A stretch of DNA of 64,000 bases from Fictibacillus nanhaiensis. Its GTDB lineage: Bacteria; Bacillota; Bacilli; Bacillales; Fictibacillaceae. A program made the position numbers and the translations under genes. Position 1 is the first letter of the stretch; every line of letters begins with the position of its first letter. The DNA lies in contig JAEACG010000001.1 in NCBI GenBank assembly GCA_016401345.1, positions 1,054,001-1,118,000 on the forward strand, given 5' to 3'. A model generated the notes under the pieces. That model saw nothing but the letters and a program-made list of their open reading frames with translations, had not been told where the DNA came from and searched no databases. Of this stretch, positions 51,006 through 58,900 are shown piece by piece.

Positions 51006-51398
51006 TTAGCAATTACAAATCATAACTACGTTTCCATCTGGATCTTCTACATTAAACCAAGCCACTTCACCATGCCACTGAATTTCTTTAATGACTTTCA
51101 TGTTTTTTTCTTGTAGCTCTTTGTAAGCTGCATCAATATCCGGTGCAAATACATTAAACATAGGACCTGAACCAGGCGTCCGGTGGAAAGACGGGTCAAA
51201 CGTATGATCATCTAGTGATAATCCAGTTTGTCCTGTCACGGGAATGTTATGTACAGGGGATTCTACTTCACTTAAATCAATCGTTACACCCAACAGATCT
51301 GCATACCACTCTACAGATCTTTTCAAATCAGTAACATGTACGAATACATTGTTGACGTGGCTCTGTATAACAGAGATACTCTTTACTTTCTCACTCAT
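51006..51398 (-). CDS. VOC (glyoxalase/bleomycin-resistance-like) family protein
   Basis: The 130-residue protein has two beta-alpha-beta-beta-beta modules: VNNVFVHVTDLKRSVEWYADLLGVTIDLSE, then GPMFNVFAPDIDAAYKELQEKNMKVIKEIQW and VAWFNVEDPDGNVVMICNC. His and the late Asp-Pro-Asp-Gly-Asn region are as expected for metal-dependent VOC proteins. The substrate is not predictable. It is the last gene of a close-packed operon of six on the minus strand (12 nt downstream of a GNAT gene). Confidence 0.85.
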   Translation of the reverse strand: MSEKVKSISVIQSHVNNVFVHVTDLKRSVEWYADLLGVTIDLSEVESPVHNIPVTGQTGLSLDDHTFDPSFHRTPGSGPMFNVFAPDIDAAYKELQEKNMKVIKEIQWHGEVAWFNVEDPDGNVVMICNC

Positions 51399-51410
51399 AT
51401 AAAACGCCTC

Positions 51411-51818
51411 CTAAGATTTACATTCTTCATACGTTCTTCGATATCCGTAAAAAGACCTAAAGTTTTGCCCTTCATAAAAAGTGTGTGATGTTCGTGATGC
51501 CAGCATCTCCATACGTGCTGTTGGATACTTTTCTTGAATGCTGTTCAACAGCTTTCCACCTAATCCTAGTCCTCGATAAGGCTTTGATATCAGCATCTCG
51601 CATATATAGAGTGTTACGTGTTCATCTGTCAACCCTCGAACATAACCAACTAACTCTTCATTCTTTAACATGACATAGGCTACATTAGACTTTCGCCATG
51701 CTTGTTTTGTTTCTTCATATCTTTCGACTAATTGCGTCCAATTCTCTTTTTTGTTCAACTCTTGTATTCTTTCAAAATGCACCTTTTCTATATAAAGAGC
51801 AAACGTTATATCTTTCAC
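51411..51818 (-). CDS. GNAT family N-acetyltransferase
   Basis: The 135-residue protein has GNAT elements: AYVMLKNEELVGYVRGLTDEHVTLYICEMLISKPYRGLGLGGKLLNSIQEKYP, including the acetyl-CoA pyrophosphate loop (R/Q)xxGxG/A as YRGLGLGGKL, then MEMLASRTSHTFYEGQNFRSFYGYRR, typical of the C-terminal strand. It transfers acetyl groups from acetyl-CoA to an unknown amine. Fifteen nt downstream of the isomerase-like gene and 12 nt before the VOC gene, in the same operon. Confidence 0.85.
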   Translation of the reverse strand: MKDITFALYIEKVHFERIQELNKKENWTQLVERYEETKQAWRKSNVAYVMLKNEELVGYVRGLTDEHVTLYICEMLISKPYRGLGLGGKLLNSIQEKYPTARMEMLASRTSHTFYEGQNFRSFYGYRRTYEECKS

Positions 51819-51832
51819 GACTGGGTTCTCCT

Positions 51833-52585
51833 CTATAAAAGTGCTTTGACGTTCTGCACACCTTTTTCTACTTCCGAAAGAAGATCTCCTTCAAAATGTT
51901 CTTGCTCGATCACACAATAATCCACTTTCTGTTCATCTGCCAATCGTAAGAAGTTACCGATATCAAGCATTCCTGTTCCAGCGATCGTACTCTGTTTTTG
52001 ACCGTTTTTCTCTACCATATCTTTCAGGTGTAGTGACACACAACGGAAGCGATACTTCTTAAGCAGCTCTTCTGGCTCATACCCCGCATATTTTGCCCAA
52101 TACGTGTCGAGCTCCATCTTTACTAAATCAGGATCTGTTTCTTGATAGAGCAAATCGAACGGCATCTTTCCATCAAGCTCGTAAAACTCAAAATCGTGAT
52201 TATGGTATGCCACACGTATCCCATACTCTTTGCTTCTAAATCCTGCTTCGTTCAACACTTCTGCTACACGCTTGTAATCATCGATTGATTTTCTTTGATC
52301 TTCTGTTAAGTAAGGCATGATCATTAAATCGTTCTCTAAGATAAGCTGATCTTCCATTTGCTTTTTAAATGCGTCTCCCGAAAACTGCTGAAGAGGAATA
52401 TGAGCTCCAGCAACGGTTAAAGCATTTTCGTTCAATATTTTTTTTACATCCTTAGCAGATATTCCAAACAATCCAGCAAACTGAACACTGTCATATCCGA
52501 TTTCTTTCACTTTTTCTAATGTACCTAGTAGATTTTTTTCTGCTTCTTGTTGGATGGAGTACAGTTGCAATCCAATTTTTCTCAT
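51833..52585 (-). CDS. Sugar phosphate isomerase/epimerase-like TIM-barrel protein
   Basis: The 250-residue AP_endonuc_2/xylose isomerase-like barrel begins KIGLQLYSIQQEAEKNLLGTLEKVKEIGYDSVQFAGLFG, continues GIRVAYHNHDFEF, MELDTYWAKYAGYEPEELLKKY, VSLHLKDMV and CVIEQEHFEGD. The His/Glu/Asp residues on strand ends match the metal ligands of this group. Members isomerise or dehydrate sugars and inositols. The sugar cannot be told. It is the third gene from the end of the six-gene operon. Confidence 0.87.
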   Translation of the reverse strand: MRKIGLQLYSIQQEAEKNLLGTLEKVKEIGYDSVQFAGLFGISAKDVKKILNENALTVAGAHIPLQQFSGDAFKKQMEDQLILENDLMIMPYLTEDQRKSIDDYKRVAEVLNEAGFRSKEYGIRVAYHNHDFEFYELDGKMPFDLLYQETDPDLVKMELDTYWAKYAGYEPEELLKKYRFRCVSLHLKDMVEKNGQKQSTIAGTGMLDIGNFLRLADEQKVDYCVIEQEHFEGDLLSEVEKGVQNVKALL

Positions 52586-52611
52586 GTTTATCTCTCTCCC
52601 TTTTATAACGT

Positions 52612-53070
52612 TTACAAAACTTTGTTCATCGATATGGATGCTTGTTTGTAGCCTAGCTTTGTATATAGTGCAATTGCCTGTTCATTCGAACCAAAGACAT
52701 GAAGGCCAACATAATCAGCTCCTTCATCTTTTGATTCATTCTCAAAAAAATGAAGAGCATCTTGTGCAATCCCTTGTTTACGGAATGCATCCTTCACAAA
52801 GATATGATAAAGAAAAGCTTTTTTCTCTTCTTTTGAAACATGAAACCAAAGGTAGCCTGCTAGTTCCTTATCGCTTTTGATTTGAAATAAATGCTGTCCT
52901 TCTGTTTTTTCCTCATCTGGGAGCAGTTGTTCCATTTGTTTCTCTGCTTTTTCAGTAGCTAGCTCTGTATCTAGTTTATAATGTTCAGCTGTATCACGAA
53001 TATAATCAGGCAGCATAAACTTCATATAATCTTTAAACTGCTTATTGTCCATTCTTTCAAATGTGATCAA
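52612..53070 (-). CDS. GNAT family N-acetyltransferase
   Basis: The 152-residue protein has a GNAT fold with ELAGYLWFHVSKEEKKAFLYHIFVKDAFRKQGIAQDALHFFENESKDEGADYVGLHVFGSNEQAIALYTKLGYKQASISMNKVL. This shows the acetyl-CoA loop FRKQGIAQDAL and the classic NxxAxxLYxKxGF/Y C-terminal motif. The substrate is unknown. It lies 14 nt downstream of the esterase gene and 26 nt before the isomerase-like gene, in the operon. Confidence 0.88.
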   Translation of the reverse strand: MITFERMDNKQFKDYMKFMLPDYIRDTAEHYKLDTELATEKAEKQMEQLLPDEEKTEGQHLFQIKSDKELAGYLWFHVSKEEKKAFLYHIFVKDAFRKQGIAQDALHFFENESKDEGADYVGLHVFGSNEQAIALYTKLGYKQASISMNKVL

Positions 53071-53084
53071 CGTCTATCTCCCCT

Positions 53085-53858
53085 TTACTTCATCAGGTAA
53101 TCAATGATTTGAGGCATTCTTTCGCGCCATGCGCTCTCATGATGCTTTCCACCTTGTATTAATTCAAATTTCAGTTCGACGTTCTTTTTCTTAAAGACTT
53201 CATAAACATCTTCAGAGGAACGGATGTAATGCGCGGCGTCCACTTTTGATGTGTCCTCTTCAGTTCCAACATCCATATAAAATCTTTTTATACTCGTGAG
53301 ATCACTTTCTTCGATCAAGCTCTCAATCTCGTTTTGATTGAACCAATAAGCGGAAGATAGACTTGCCACCCTGCTAAATACATGAGGGTAACGACAAGCT
53401 GCATACGTCGATATGAGACCACCCATCGAACTGCCTGCCATTAATGTTTCGTCAGTCTTTGTTCTGTATTTTTCATCGATCAGCGGCTTTAGGGTATGAA
53501 GAATGAACTCAATGTATGCGGCTCCTTTTCCTCCATACACCCCTTCACATTTTAAAAGTTCAGGTCCTACTGTAAGGTTTTCCCATGGTGCGTATTCATT
53601 AAAACGCTCGAAGCCTTCATGATTACAGTCGATTCCAACAATGATAAGAGGTGCTTTACTCCTCTTTAGATAATCAGCTAAACCCCACGAGACACCGTAG
53701 CTGGCGTCTTCATCATTAAACAGATTTTGACCGTCATGCATATACAGCACAGGATAATGGTCTTGTCTGTCACTATAATCGCATGGCAAACACACTCGGA
53801 TCTGTCTTTCTATTCCCCCGAATTGTTCAATAGTCACTTTAAATTCTTGTAACATCAT
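53085..53858 (-). CDS. Esterase of the enterochelin-esterase-like (Esterase_D) group
   Basis: The 257-residue alpha/beta hydrolase has CLPCDYSDRQDHYPVLYMHDGQNLFNDEDAS at the start, IIVGIDCNHEGFERFNEYAPW, the nucleophile elbow TLMAGSSMGGLISTYAACRYPHVF (GSSMGG) and ELIQGGKHHESAWRERMPQ with the catalytic His. This pattern matches IroE/Fes-like esterases in Bacillus; the natural ester is unknown. No signal peptide. Eleven nt upstream is the MBL gene, so co-transcribed. Confidence 0.87.
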   Translation of the reverse strand: MMLQEFKVTIEQFGGIERQIRVCLPCDYSDRQDHYPVLYMHDGQNLFNDEDASYGVSWGLADYLKRSKAPLIIVGIDCNHEGFERFNEYAPWENLTVGPELLKCEGVYGGKGAAYIEFILHTLKPLIDEKYRTKTDETLMAGSSMGGLISTYAACRYPHVFSRVASLSSAYWFNQNEIESLIEESDLTSIKRFYMDVGTEEDTSKVDAAHYIRSSEDVYEVFKKKNVELKFELIQGGKHHESAWRERMPQIIDYLMK

Positions 53859-53869
53859 ACTCTCCTATT

Positions 53870-54733
53870 CTATTTATGTAAGTTAAGACTGTAACCGTTA
53901 ACAAAAAACTGTAAGGTCTCACGTTCATCTTCAGTTAGCTCCCGTTTGACCTGGACTTTATATTCTTCTTCAATAGCTTGTTGATTACCTTCAAACTTTT
54001 TCGTAAGGTTAGCGAAACTTCGTAACATGGATGTTTCAGGTTGAAACTCTTGCTTTGTCGCAGCTTTCCAATGAGAAAAAATATAAAAATCTGCGTCAAA
54101 GGACTCTAATTGATCTAACAGATTCAGCGTTCGATCTACCGTATAGTTATTTTTAGGTGCATACATATTTGCGTAGAGGCAATCCGATAAAAATAAAACT
54201 TTTTCTTCCTTTATGTACACAATGATCGAATCTGTTGTATGGTCTCCTCCTACATGTTGAAGAACACACGTTACACCACCTAGATCGATTTCCAATTTTT
54301 GATGAAACGTAATCGTTGGCAGCTTTATGTTAATGTTGCGGTGATCTGGAAATTCTTTTTTTATGGCTTCTGCACAAAATTCGATTTCAATACCTTTCTT
54401 GACTCTTTCATCCAGATCTTCATCACTCCAAGAGAAAGGAAGGAGTTCTTGCATTTTTGTTTTTGTTTCTGCCGAAGAAATAGAAGGAATGTTTAGCGCG
54501 GGGAGTCCAAAAATATGGTCCCAATGCCAATGTGTGATGACGACTAAACTCGGTCCTTTGATACCCTTTTTGCGCAACTCATCTAAAAAGTGCTCTGCAT
54601 GATTCTCTGAATTTCCACTATCAATCATCAAAGTCATTTCGTTTCCCACAACAGCTCCTAAAATAGGACGATCTGTCTCTGAAACAGGTGTTTGGTACCA
54701 AAAACGCTCTGTTAGTTTTTCTAATGTCTGCAT
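53870..54733 (-). CDS. MBL-fold metallo-hydrolase
   Basis: The 287-residue protein has the metallo-beta-lactamase signature VITHWHWDHIFGLPALN (HxHxDH), later HVGGDHTTDSIIVYIKEEKVLFLSDCLY (ligand His and Asp) and FYIFSHWKAAT. ATG 54733 follows AGGGAG with normal spacing; upstream codons add nine residues but no site. It is the first gene of the operon that continues with the esterase, GNAT, isomerase-like, GNAT and VOC genes. The substrate is unknown. Confidence 0.87.
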   Translation of the reverse strand: MQTLEKLTERFWYQTPVSETDRPILGAVVGNEMTLMIDSGNSENHAEHFLDELRKKGIKGPSLVVITHWHWDHIFGLPALNIPSISSAETKTKMQELLPFSWSDEDLDERVKKGIEIEFCAEAIKKEFPDHRNINIKLPTITFHQKLEIDLGGVTCVLQHVGGDHTTDSIIVYIKEEKVLFLSDCLYANMYAPKNNYTVDRTLNLLDQLESFDADFYIFSHWKAATKQEFQPETSMLRSFANLTKKFEGNQQAIEEEYKVQVKRELTEDERETLQFFVNGYSLNLHK

Positions 54734-54786
54734 ACGATCCAACTCCCTATTCAAACACATATGTTACTTCATTATTGTACTTTATA

Positions 54787-55728
54787 TTATCTGCTAGGGT
54801 TAGAAAGATGCACATTCTGTTCAGTCTTAATTTCTTCAGGAATATGAGTTGGTGCGTTCGGTACTCTCCGTTTTCTCTGATCAAGGATTTCAGACGAATA
54901 GAGTTTAATGACTAAACTTCCTCCATAGCGCTTAGCCCGGATAAGGATAGGCTGATTGTATTTGTTTTGAAATTGAAAATCGGGTCCATACCAACTGACG
55001 GTAGCATCTCTACCCGATGGTACGTATGGTACACGTTTGCTGTGCGAATAACGTTGAACAATTTTTAGTCCTGCACGATCTACAGCATTAAACAAGGTGG
55101 AGGATACTTGGCAGATTCCTCCCCCAATACCTTCTGACAATTCACCTCTAACGATGATTGGTGCTCTCATGTATCCTTTTGCAGTCGTTCGTCTGCCTAC
55201 CACTTGGTTGAATGAAAACGTCTCATTTGGAAAAACAACGTGACTATCAAGCGCTTTGGCAGCAAGCTCAATATTTGTGGTTCGGCTCTTATTATTTGAA
55301 TTGAAGTATGTAACGTATTGCCCAATCTGCTGATTTTTAATGTGCGCCAGTACTTCCGTATCGACTTTAGGATAAATATTCATTTCTGGCACATCTATCA
55401 CTTTGGGTCCGTTTTCAAAAAAATAGGTGTAGAACTTTTCTCGAAATAATTTCCGATTTAATTTATAACCAACTTGTCCAGGTATGATAGCACCATAATC
55501 ATTTAATTTAGCGTTAACAGGCGCTTTGTATGATCTCTTATCAAGCAGATCAACAAATTGATTATATTTTGTGTCATCAATCATTGGAAATCCAGGTATA
55601 GAGCCTTCGAACTGTTTGCGGCTTACTTCAGCAATTTTTTGCCCTTCCTGATTCACTATTAATGTTTCAGCGCCTTGTTGACCAGTTGTTGATAATAAAA
55701 GCAGTCCAGCTAACCATACTTGCAACAT
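54787..55728 (-). CDS. Secreted VanW family protein
   Basis: The 313-residue product has a signal peptide (MLQVWLAGLLLLSTT) and a C-terminal VanW domain: SRTTNIELAAKALDSHVVFPNETFSFNQVVGRRTTAKGYMRAPIIV, then GIGGGICQVSSTLFNAVDRAGLKIVQRYSHSKRVPYVPSGRDATVSW. VanW is found by vancomycin-resistance operons and in Bacillus wall proteins; the reaction is undefined, probably peptidoglycan-related. GGAGTGATCG precedes the ATG. The adjacent upstream gene encodes a peptidoglycan-binding protein, suggesting a wall theme. Confidence 0.87.
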   Translation of the reverse strand: MLQVWLAGLLLLSTTGQQGAETLIVNQEGQKIAEVSRKQFEGSIPGFPMIDDTKYNQFVDLLDKRSYKAPVNAKLNDYGAIIPGQVGYKLNRKLFREKFYTYFFENGPKVIDVPEMNIYPKVDTEVLAHIKNQQIGQYVTYFNSNNKSRTTNIELAAKALDSHVVFPNETFSFNQVVGRRTTAKGYMRAPIIVRGELSEGIGGGICQVSSTLFNAVDRAGLKIVQRYSHSKRVPYVPSGRDATVSWYGPDFQFQNKYNQPILIRAKRYGGSLVIKLYSSEILDQRKRRVPNAPTHIPEEIKTEQNVHLSNPSR

Positions 55729-55763
55729 TTATCGATCACTCCGATTAATTATTTCTCTTATTC

Positions 55764-55806
55764 ATAAAAACAAAGAGATCACGGGAGCTGACCTCTTTGT
55801 TATTTT
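55764..55806 (-). terminator. Terminator of the peptidoglycan-binding gene
   Basis: AACAAAGAG...TCA and TGA...CTCTTTGTT pair around a short loop, followed on the minus strand by TTTTATG. Confidence 0.7.
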
Positions 55807-55836
55807 CATTTAAAATTTTGTTTTCATACTATACTT

Positions 55837-56580
55837 TTAGTCTTTTCCATTATCTTTCATTCCTGGTGATGGGCTGTTTTTCCCAGGTTGAACACTTGGA
55901 CCTTGTTTTGAATCTTTTTGTTGCATATCTTGTTTAGGTGCTTGTGGTGCTTGTGGAGTCTCACCTTTTTGTTCTTCCATCTGCTTAGGAGCTTCCTGCT
56001 CTTGTCCTTCTTCTTGCTGTTGCTGTTGCTGTTGCTGACCTTCACCTTGTTCAATTTGGCCTGCTCCGCCACCTTGGTCTGCTCCGCCACCTTGACCTGC
56101 TCCGCCACCTTGGCCTGCTCCGCCGCCTTGGCCTGCTCCGCCGCCTTGACCTGCTCCGCCGCCTTGACCTGCTCCGCCACCTTGACCTGCTCCGCCACCT
56201 TGACCTGCTCCGCCGCCTTGACCTGCTCCGCCGCCTTGGCCTGCTCCGCCGCCTTGGCGAACTTTAGGTAATTTTAACGAAGAGTAAGCGTACAGAATGG
56301 ATTGATACGTACGAGCGTCAACAGATCCTGTTACAGGTAGTCCGTGACTTTTTTGAAAATACTTTACACCCTTAACCGTTGATGCGTTATAGTAACCATT
56401 TATTTTTCCAGAGTAACTGCCTAGGGATTTAAGCATGGATTGAATTGCGTAAACATCTGGACCCTTCGCATTCTTCCCAACTGCAGAAGCTGCATTTGAA
56501 GTACCTAAAAGTAGTGCTAATGCCAATACAAAAGCACTCACATATTTTGAAATATTCTTTGCATTTTTTTGCCAATACAT
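55837..56580 (-). CDS. Secreted peptidoglycan-binding protein with GGGAGQ repeats
   Basis: The 247-residue protein has a signal peptide (YVSAFVLALALLLGTSNAASA) and a PG_binding_1 domain (about 36-97) with GPDVYAIQSMLKSLGSYSGKINGYYNASTVKGVKYFQKSHGLPVTGSVDARTYQSIL. Eleven GGGAGQ hexapeptides (one GGGADQ), a poly-Gln stretch and a Pro/Gln/Lys-rich tail follow. It should attach to the wall and extend a flexible Gly/Gln-rich chain, a good transglutaminase substrate in principle. AAGGAGATG precedes the ATG. The neighbouring VanW gene supports a wall role. Confidence 0.8.
   Translation of the reverse strand: MYWQKNAKNISKYVSAFVLALALLLGTSNAASAVGKNAKGPDVYAIQSMLKSLGSYSGKINGYYNASTVKGVKYFQKSHGLPVTGSVDARTYQSILYAYSSLKLPKVRQGGGAGQGGGAGQGGGAGQGGGAGQGGGAGQGGGAGQGGGAGQGGGAGQGGGAGQGGGADQGGGAGQIEQGEGQQQQQQQQEEGQEQEAPKQMEEQKGETPQAPQAPKQDMQQKDSKQGPSVQPGKNSPSPGMKDNGKD
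56056..56253 (-). repeat. Eleven 18-bp tandem repeats (GGGAGQ coding)
   Basis: Eleven in-frame units of the 18-bp type TTGRCCTGCTCCGCCRCC (plus strand) run without gaps. Being a multiple of three, changes in copy number alter protein length but not frame. Confidence 0.92.
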
Positions 56581-56767
56581 CTTGTGACATCTCCTTCATG
56601 TTTGTTTATTGTTGTAACGCTTTTTAATTTTTCCCAAATTGCATTTTTTATGACCAGTTCTTGCTCTAAAAATAATTTCAATAACTCAGCTTTTGTCGTG
56701 CTTCTACAGTTGTAGTAACCCCTAAAGTCGCTCATTTGTATTAATGGAAAAAATTACTTCAAACAAA

Positions 56768-56796
56768 AATGCCTGAATCCGTTAAGATTCAGGCAA
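56768..56796 (-). terminator. Terminator of the dioxygenase gene
   Basis: GCCTGAATC and GATTCAGGC form a 9-bp stem with a 6-nt loop; on the minus strand ATTTTTG follows. Confidence 0.8.
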
Positions 56797-56804
56797 AGAA
56801 AATT

Positions 56805-57776
56805 TTATTGTTTTGTTTGGAGAGGTTTTAATTTCGCTTCAATATCCTCACGATGAGGCTCTAAGAACGGAGGTAATGCAAGTGACTCTCCTAGATGTTC
56901 CAATTCTTCGTCCGTATCAAAGCCTGGACCGTCTGTTGCAAGTTCGAATAGAATTCGGTTCGGTTCACGGAAATAGAGAGACTTAAAATAAAAACGATCC
57001 ACAAATCCAGAGTTTGGAAACCTAGATGTTTGTACTTTTTCAATCCAGTCACGAAGTTCTTCTTCATTATCTACTCGAAAGGCTACATGGTGCACGCCAC
57101 CCCGACCAAGTCGTTCTTGGGGAAGGTCATTTCGTTCTTCTACATGAATTTCGGCACCACTTCCACCTTCACCCGTTTCTAATACAACAATATCAGGTTG
57201 ACCTGCCACTTCAGGTGAATAGCTTCCCTTTTTCCGAAAACCTAATAGTTCTGTTAGCACTCCAATAGTTGGTTCAGCTGCAGGAACTGTTAACCTAACA
57301 GGTCCAAGCCCAACAATTGCATGTTCTTTTGGTGTTGTACTCTTACTCCAAGGCTGACCACCTACAACCCCTCTGTTGTTCTCATCAGAAACTAAGATCA
57401 TCCTCTGACCTTCAGGATCTCTAAACGCCAGTGTGCTTCGACCTGCCCGATCTTTAATACCTTCTGTTTCGATTCCATGATCCTTTAAACGACCCTGCCA
57501 ATAGTGAAGAGCATCATCATTATTTACGCGAAGCGAGATAGCGGAAATGCTGTTGTTCCCATCATGGTTTCTTCCAGCCATCGGAATTTCAAAAAACGTA
57601 AGCTCCGTTCCTGGATTTCCTTTCTCATCCCCATAAAACAAATGATAAACGCTAGTGTCATCCTGATTTACAGTTTTCTTGATCAGTCTTAATCCCATTA
57701 CTTCTGTATAGAACTTAAAGTTTTCAGGTGCTTTTGCAGTAAGCGCAGAAACGTGGTGAATTCCTTTTAAATTCAT
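56805..57776 (-). CDS. Ring-cleaving dioxygenase of the VOC superfamily (MhqO/YkcA-like)
   Basis: The 323-residue protein has four VOC modules. The first starts LKGIHHVSALTAKAPENFKFYTEVMGLRLIKKTVNQDD, continues GTELTFFEIP; the second half has LGPVRLTVPA, GGVHHVAFRVDNEEELRDW and NRILFELATDGPGFDTDEE. His8, the late HHV pair and the Glu give the metal site of extradiol dioxygenases. B. subtilis MhqO is induced by quinones through MhqR; no mhqR is adjacent. It should cleave hydroquinone-type adducts. Monocistronic. Confidence 0.88.
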   Translation of the reverse strand: MNLKGIHHVSALTAKAPENFKFYTEVMGLRLIKKTVNQDDTSVYHLFYGDEKGNPGTELTFFEIPMAGRNHDGNNSISAISLRVNNDDALHYWQGRLKDHGIETEGIKDRAGRSTLAFRDPEGQRMILVSDENNRGVVGGQPWSKSTTPKEHAIVGLGPVRLTVPAAEPTIGVLTELLGFRKKGSYSPEVAGQPDIVVLETGEGGSGAEIHVEERNDLPQERLGRGGVHHVAFRVDNEEELRDWIEKVQTSRFPNSGFVDRFYFKSLYFREPNRILFELATDGPGFDTDEELEHLGESLALPPFLEPHREDIEAKLKPLQTKQ

Positions 57777-57896
57777 GATTAACCTCTCTTCTATGCCATT
57801 TTCCCCTATTATCTCCCTTTGCTATAAAAATGCCCAATAAAATGCTTTGAAACGTACTTATGAACGTAAACCTGCTGAGGAAGAAAAAGGTTTTGG

Positions 57897-57926
57897 ACAA
57901 AAAAGGAACCCCTAATGAAGGAGTCC
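57897..57926 (-). terminator. Terminator of the egt operon
   Basis: On the minus strand GGACTCC and GGGGTTCC pair imperfectly around TTCATTA, followed by TTTTTT. Confidence 0.6.
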
Positions 57927-57934
57927 ATTCGAGT

Positions 57935-58900
57935 CTATTCTACAACCAAATAATGCATACTGAACCAGCTCTTATCATCACACCATACTTTTTTAGGTGT
58001 GAATCCACACTCTCTTGCCATATTTTGAAACTCTTCAATTGTAAACTTATAAGAATTCTCAGTGTGAATAGTCTCACCTTCAGTAAAGAAGACTTTTTCA
58101 TTACCAATGGTGATCGTCTGATCTGACAAGCTAACAAGGTGCATTTCAATTCTGCCTTTGTCTGCATGATAAAAAGCATGATGCTGAAATTTTTCAAGGT
58201 CAAAGTTTGCCAAAAGTTCTCTGTTCAATCGGTTAAGTAGGTTTGTATTGAACTGACTTGTAATCCCTTTACTATCATTGTAAGCAGCATTCAAAACAGC
58301 ATGATCCTTTTTCATATCTACACCGATCAATAGGCCGCCATCTGGCTGAAGAAAATCGGCTGTCATCTTTAGAAAATTCATTCTTTCTTGTGGCTCAAAG
58401 TTTCCAATAGTAGATCCAGGAAAAAACACAGCTTTCCGTTTAGATGTGAGCTCTGGTAGCTCAAACTTATCCGTGTAATCGGCAGAAACCGCATGAACGT
58501 CCAGATGAGGATATTCTATAGAAAGCGCTCGTGCTGATTGATACAGAAAATCTTTTGAGATATCAATCGGTACATATTCTTTAAGTTCAGGCATCGCCTC
58601 TAGAAGCGTCCTCACCTTTTCACTGCTGCCACTTCCAAACTCTACGAGTGCTGTATCCCTTCCAATTGCATTGGCCATTTCGTCTTTAAATTTATTTAAT
58701 AGAAGCAGCTCCGTTCGGGTCGGATAATATTCCGTAAGCATCGTAATCGCTTCAAACAGCTCAGAACCTTTTTTATCATAAAAGTACTTGGGTGAAATGA
58801 ACTTCTTTTCGCTTTGGAGTCCATGTAGTACCTCACTATACATATCTGTTTCAGGTTCGTTTCCAATATGATAATGAACATTCGATCTTACCGTTTTCAT
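57935..58900 (-). CDS. egtD: L-histidine N-alpha-methyltransferase EgtD
   Basis: The 321-residue protein matches EgtD: SPKYFYDKKGSELFEAITMLTEYYPTRTELLLL, VEFGSGSSEKVRTLLEAM (SAM-binding), YVPIDISKDFL, PHLDVHAVSADYTD, AVFFPGSTIGNFEPQERMNFL and LLIGVDMKKDHAVLNAAYND. It trimethylates histidine to hercynine. ATG 58900 overlaps the EgtB stop as ATGA, with GGGGGACC upstream. It is the third gene of the operon; together with EgtB it supplies the two core ergothioneine enzymes. Confidence 0.92.
   Translation of the reverse strand: MKTVRSNVHYHIGNEPETDMYSEVLHGLQSEKKFISPKYFYDKKGSELFEAITMLTEYYPTRTELLLLNKFKDEMANAIGRDTALVEFGSGSSEKVRTLLEAMPELKEYVPIDISKDFLYQSARALSIEYPHLDVHAVSADYTDKFELPELTSKRKAVFFPGSTIGNFEPQERMNFLKMTADFLQPDGGLLIGVDMKKDHAVLNAAYNDSKGITSQFNTNLLNRLNRELLANFDLEKFQHHAFYHADKGRIEMHLVSLSDQTITIGNEKVFFTEGETIHTENSYKFTIEEFQNMARECGFTPKKVWCDDKSWFSMHYLVVE

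Noticed and set aside
56538-56735. 65-codon minus-strand frame overlapping the start of the peptidoglycan-binding gene
   Set aside because: It overlaps the real gene's signal peptide region in another frame and has no ribosome binding site; the translation resembles no family.
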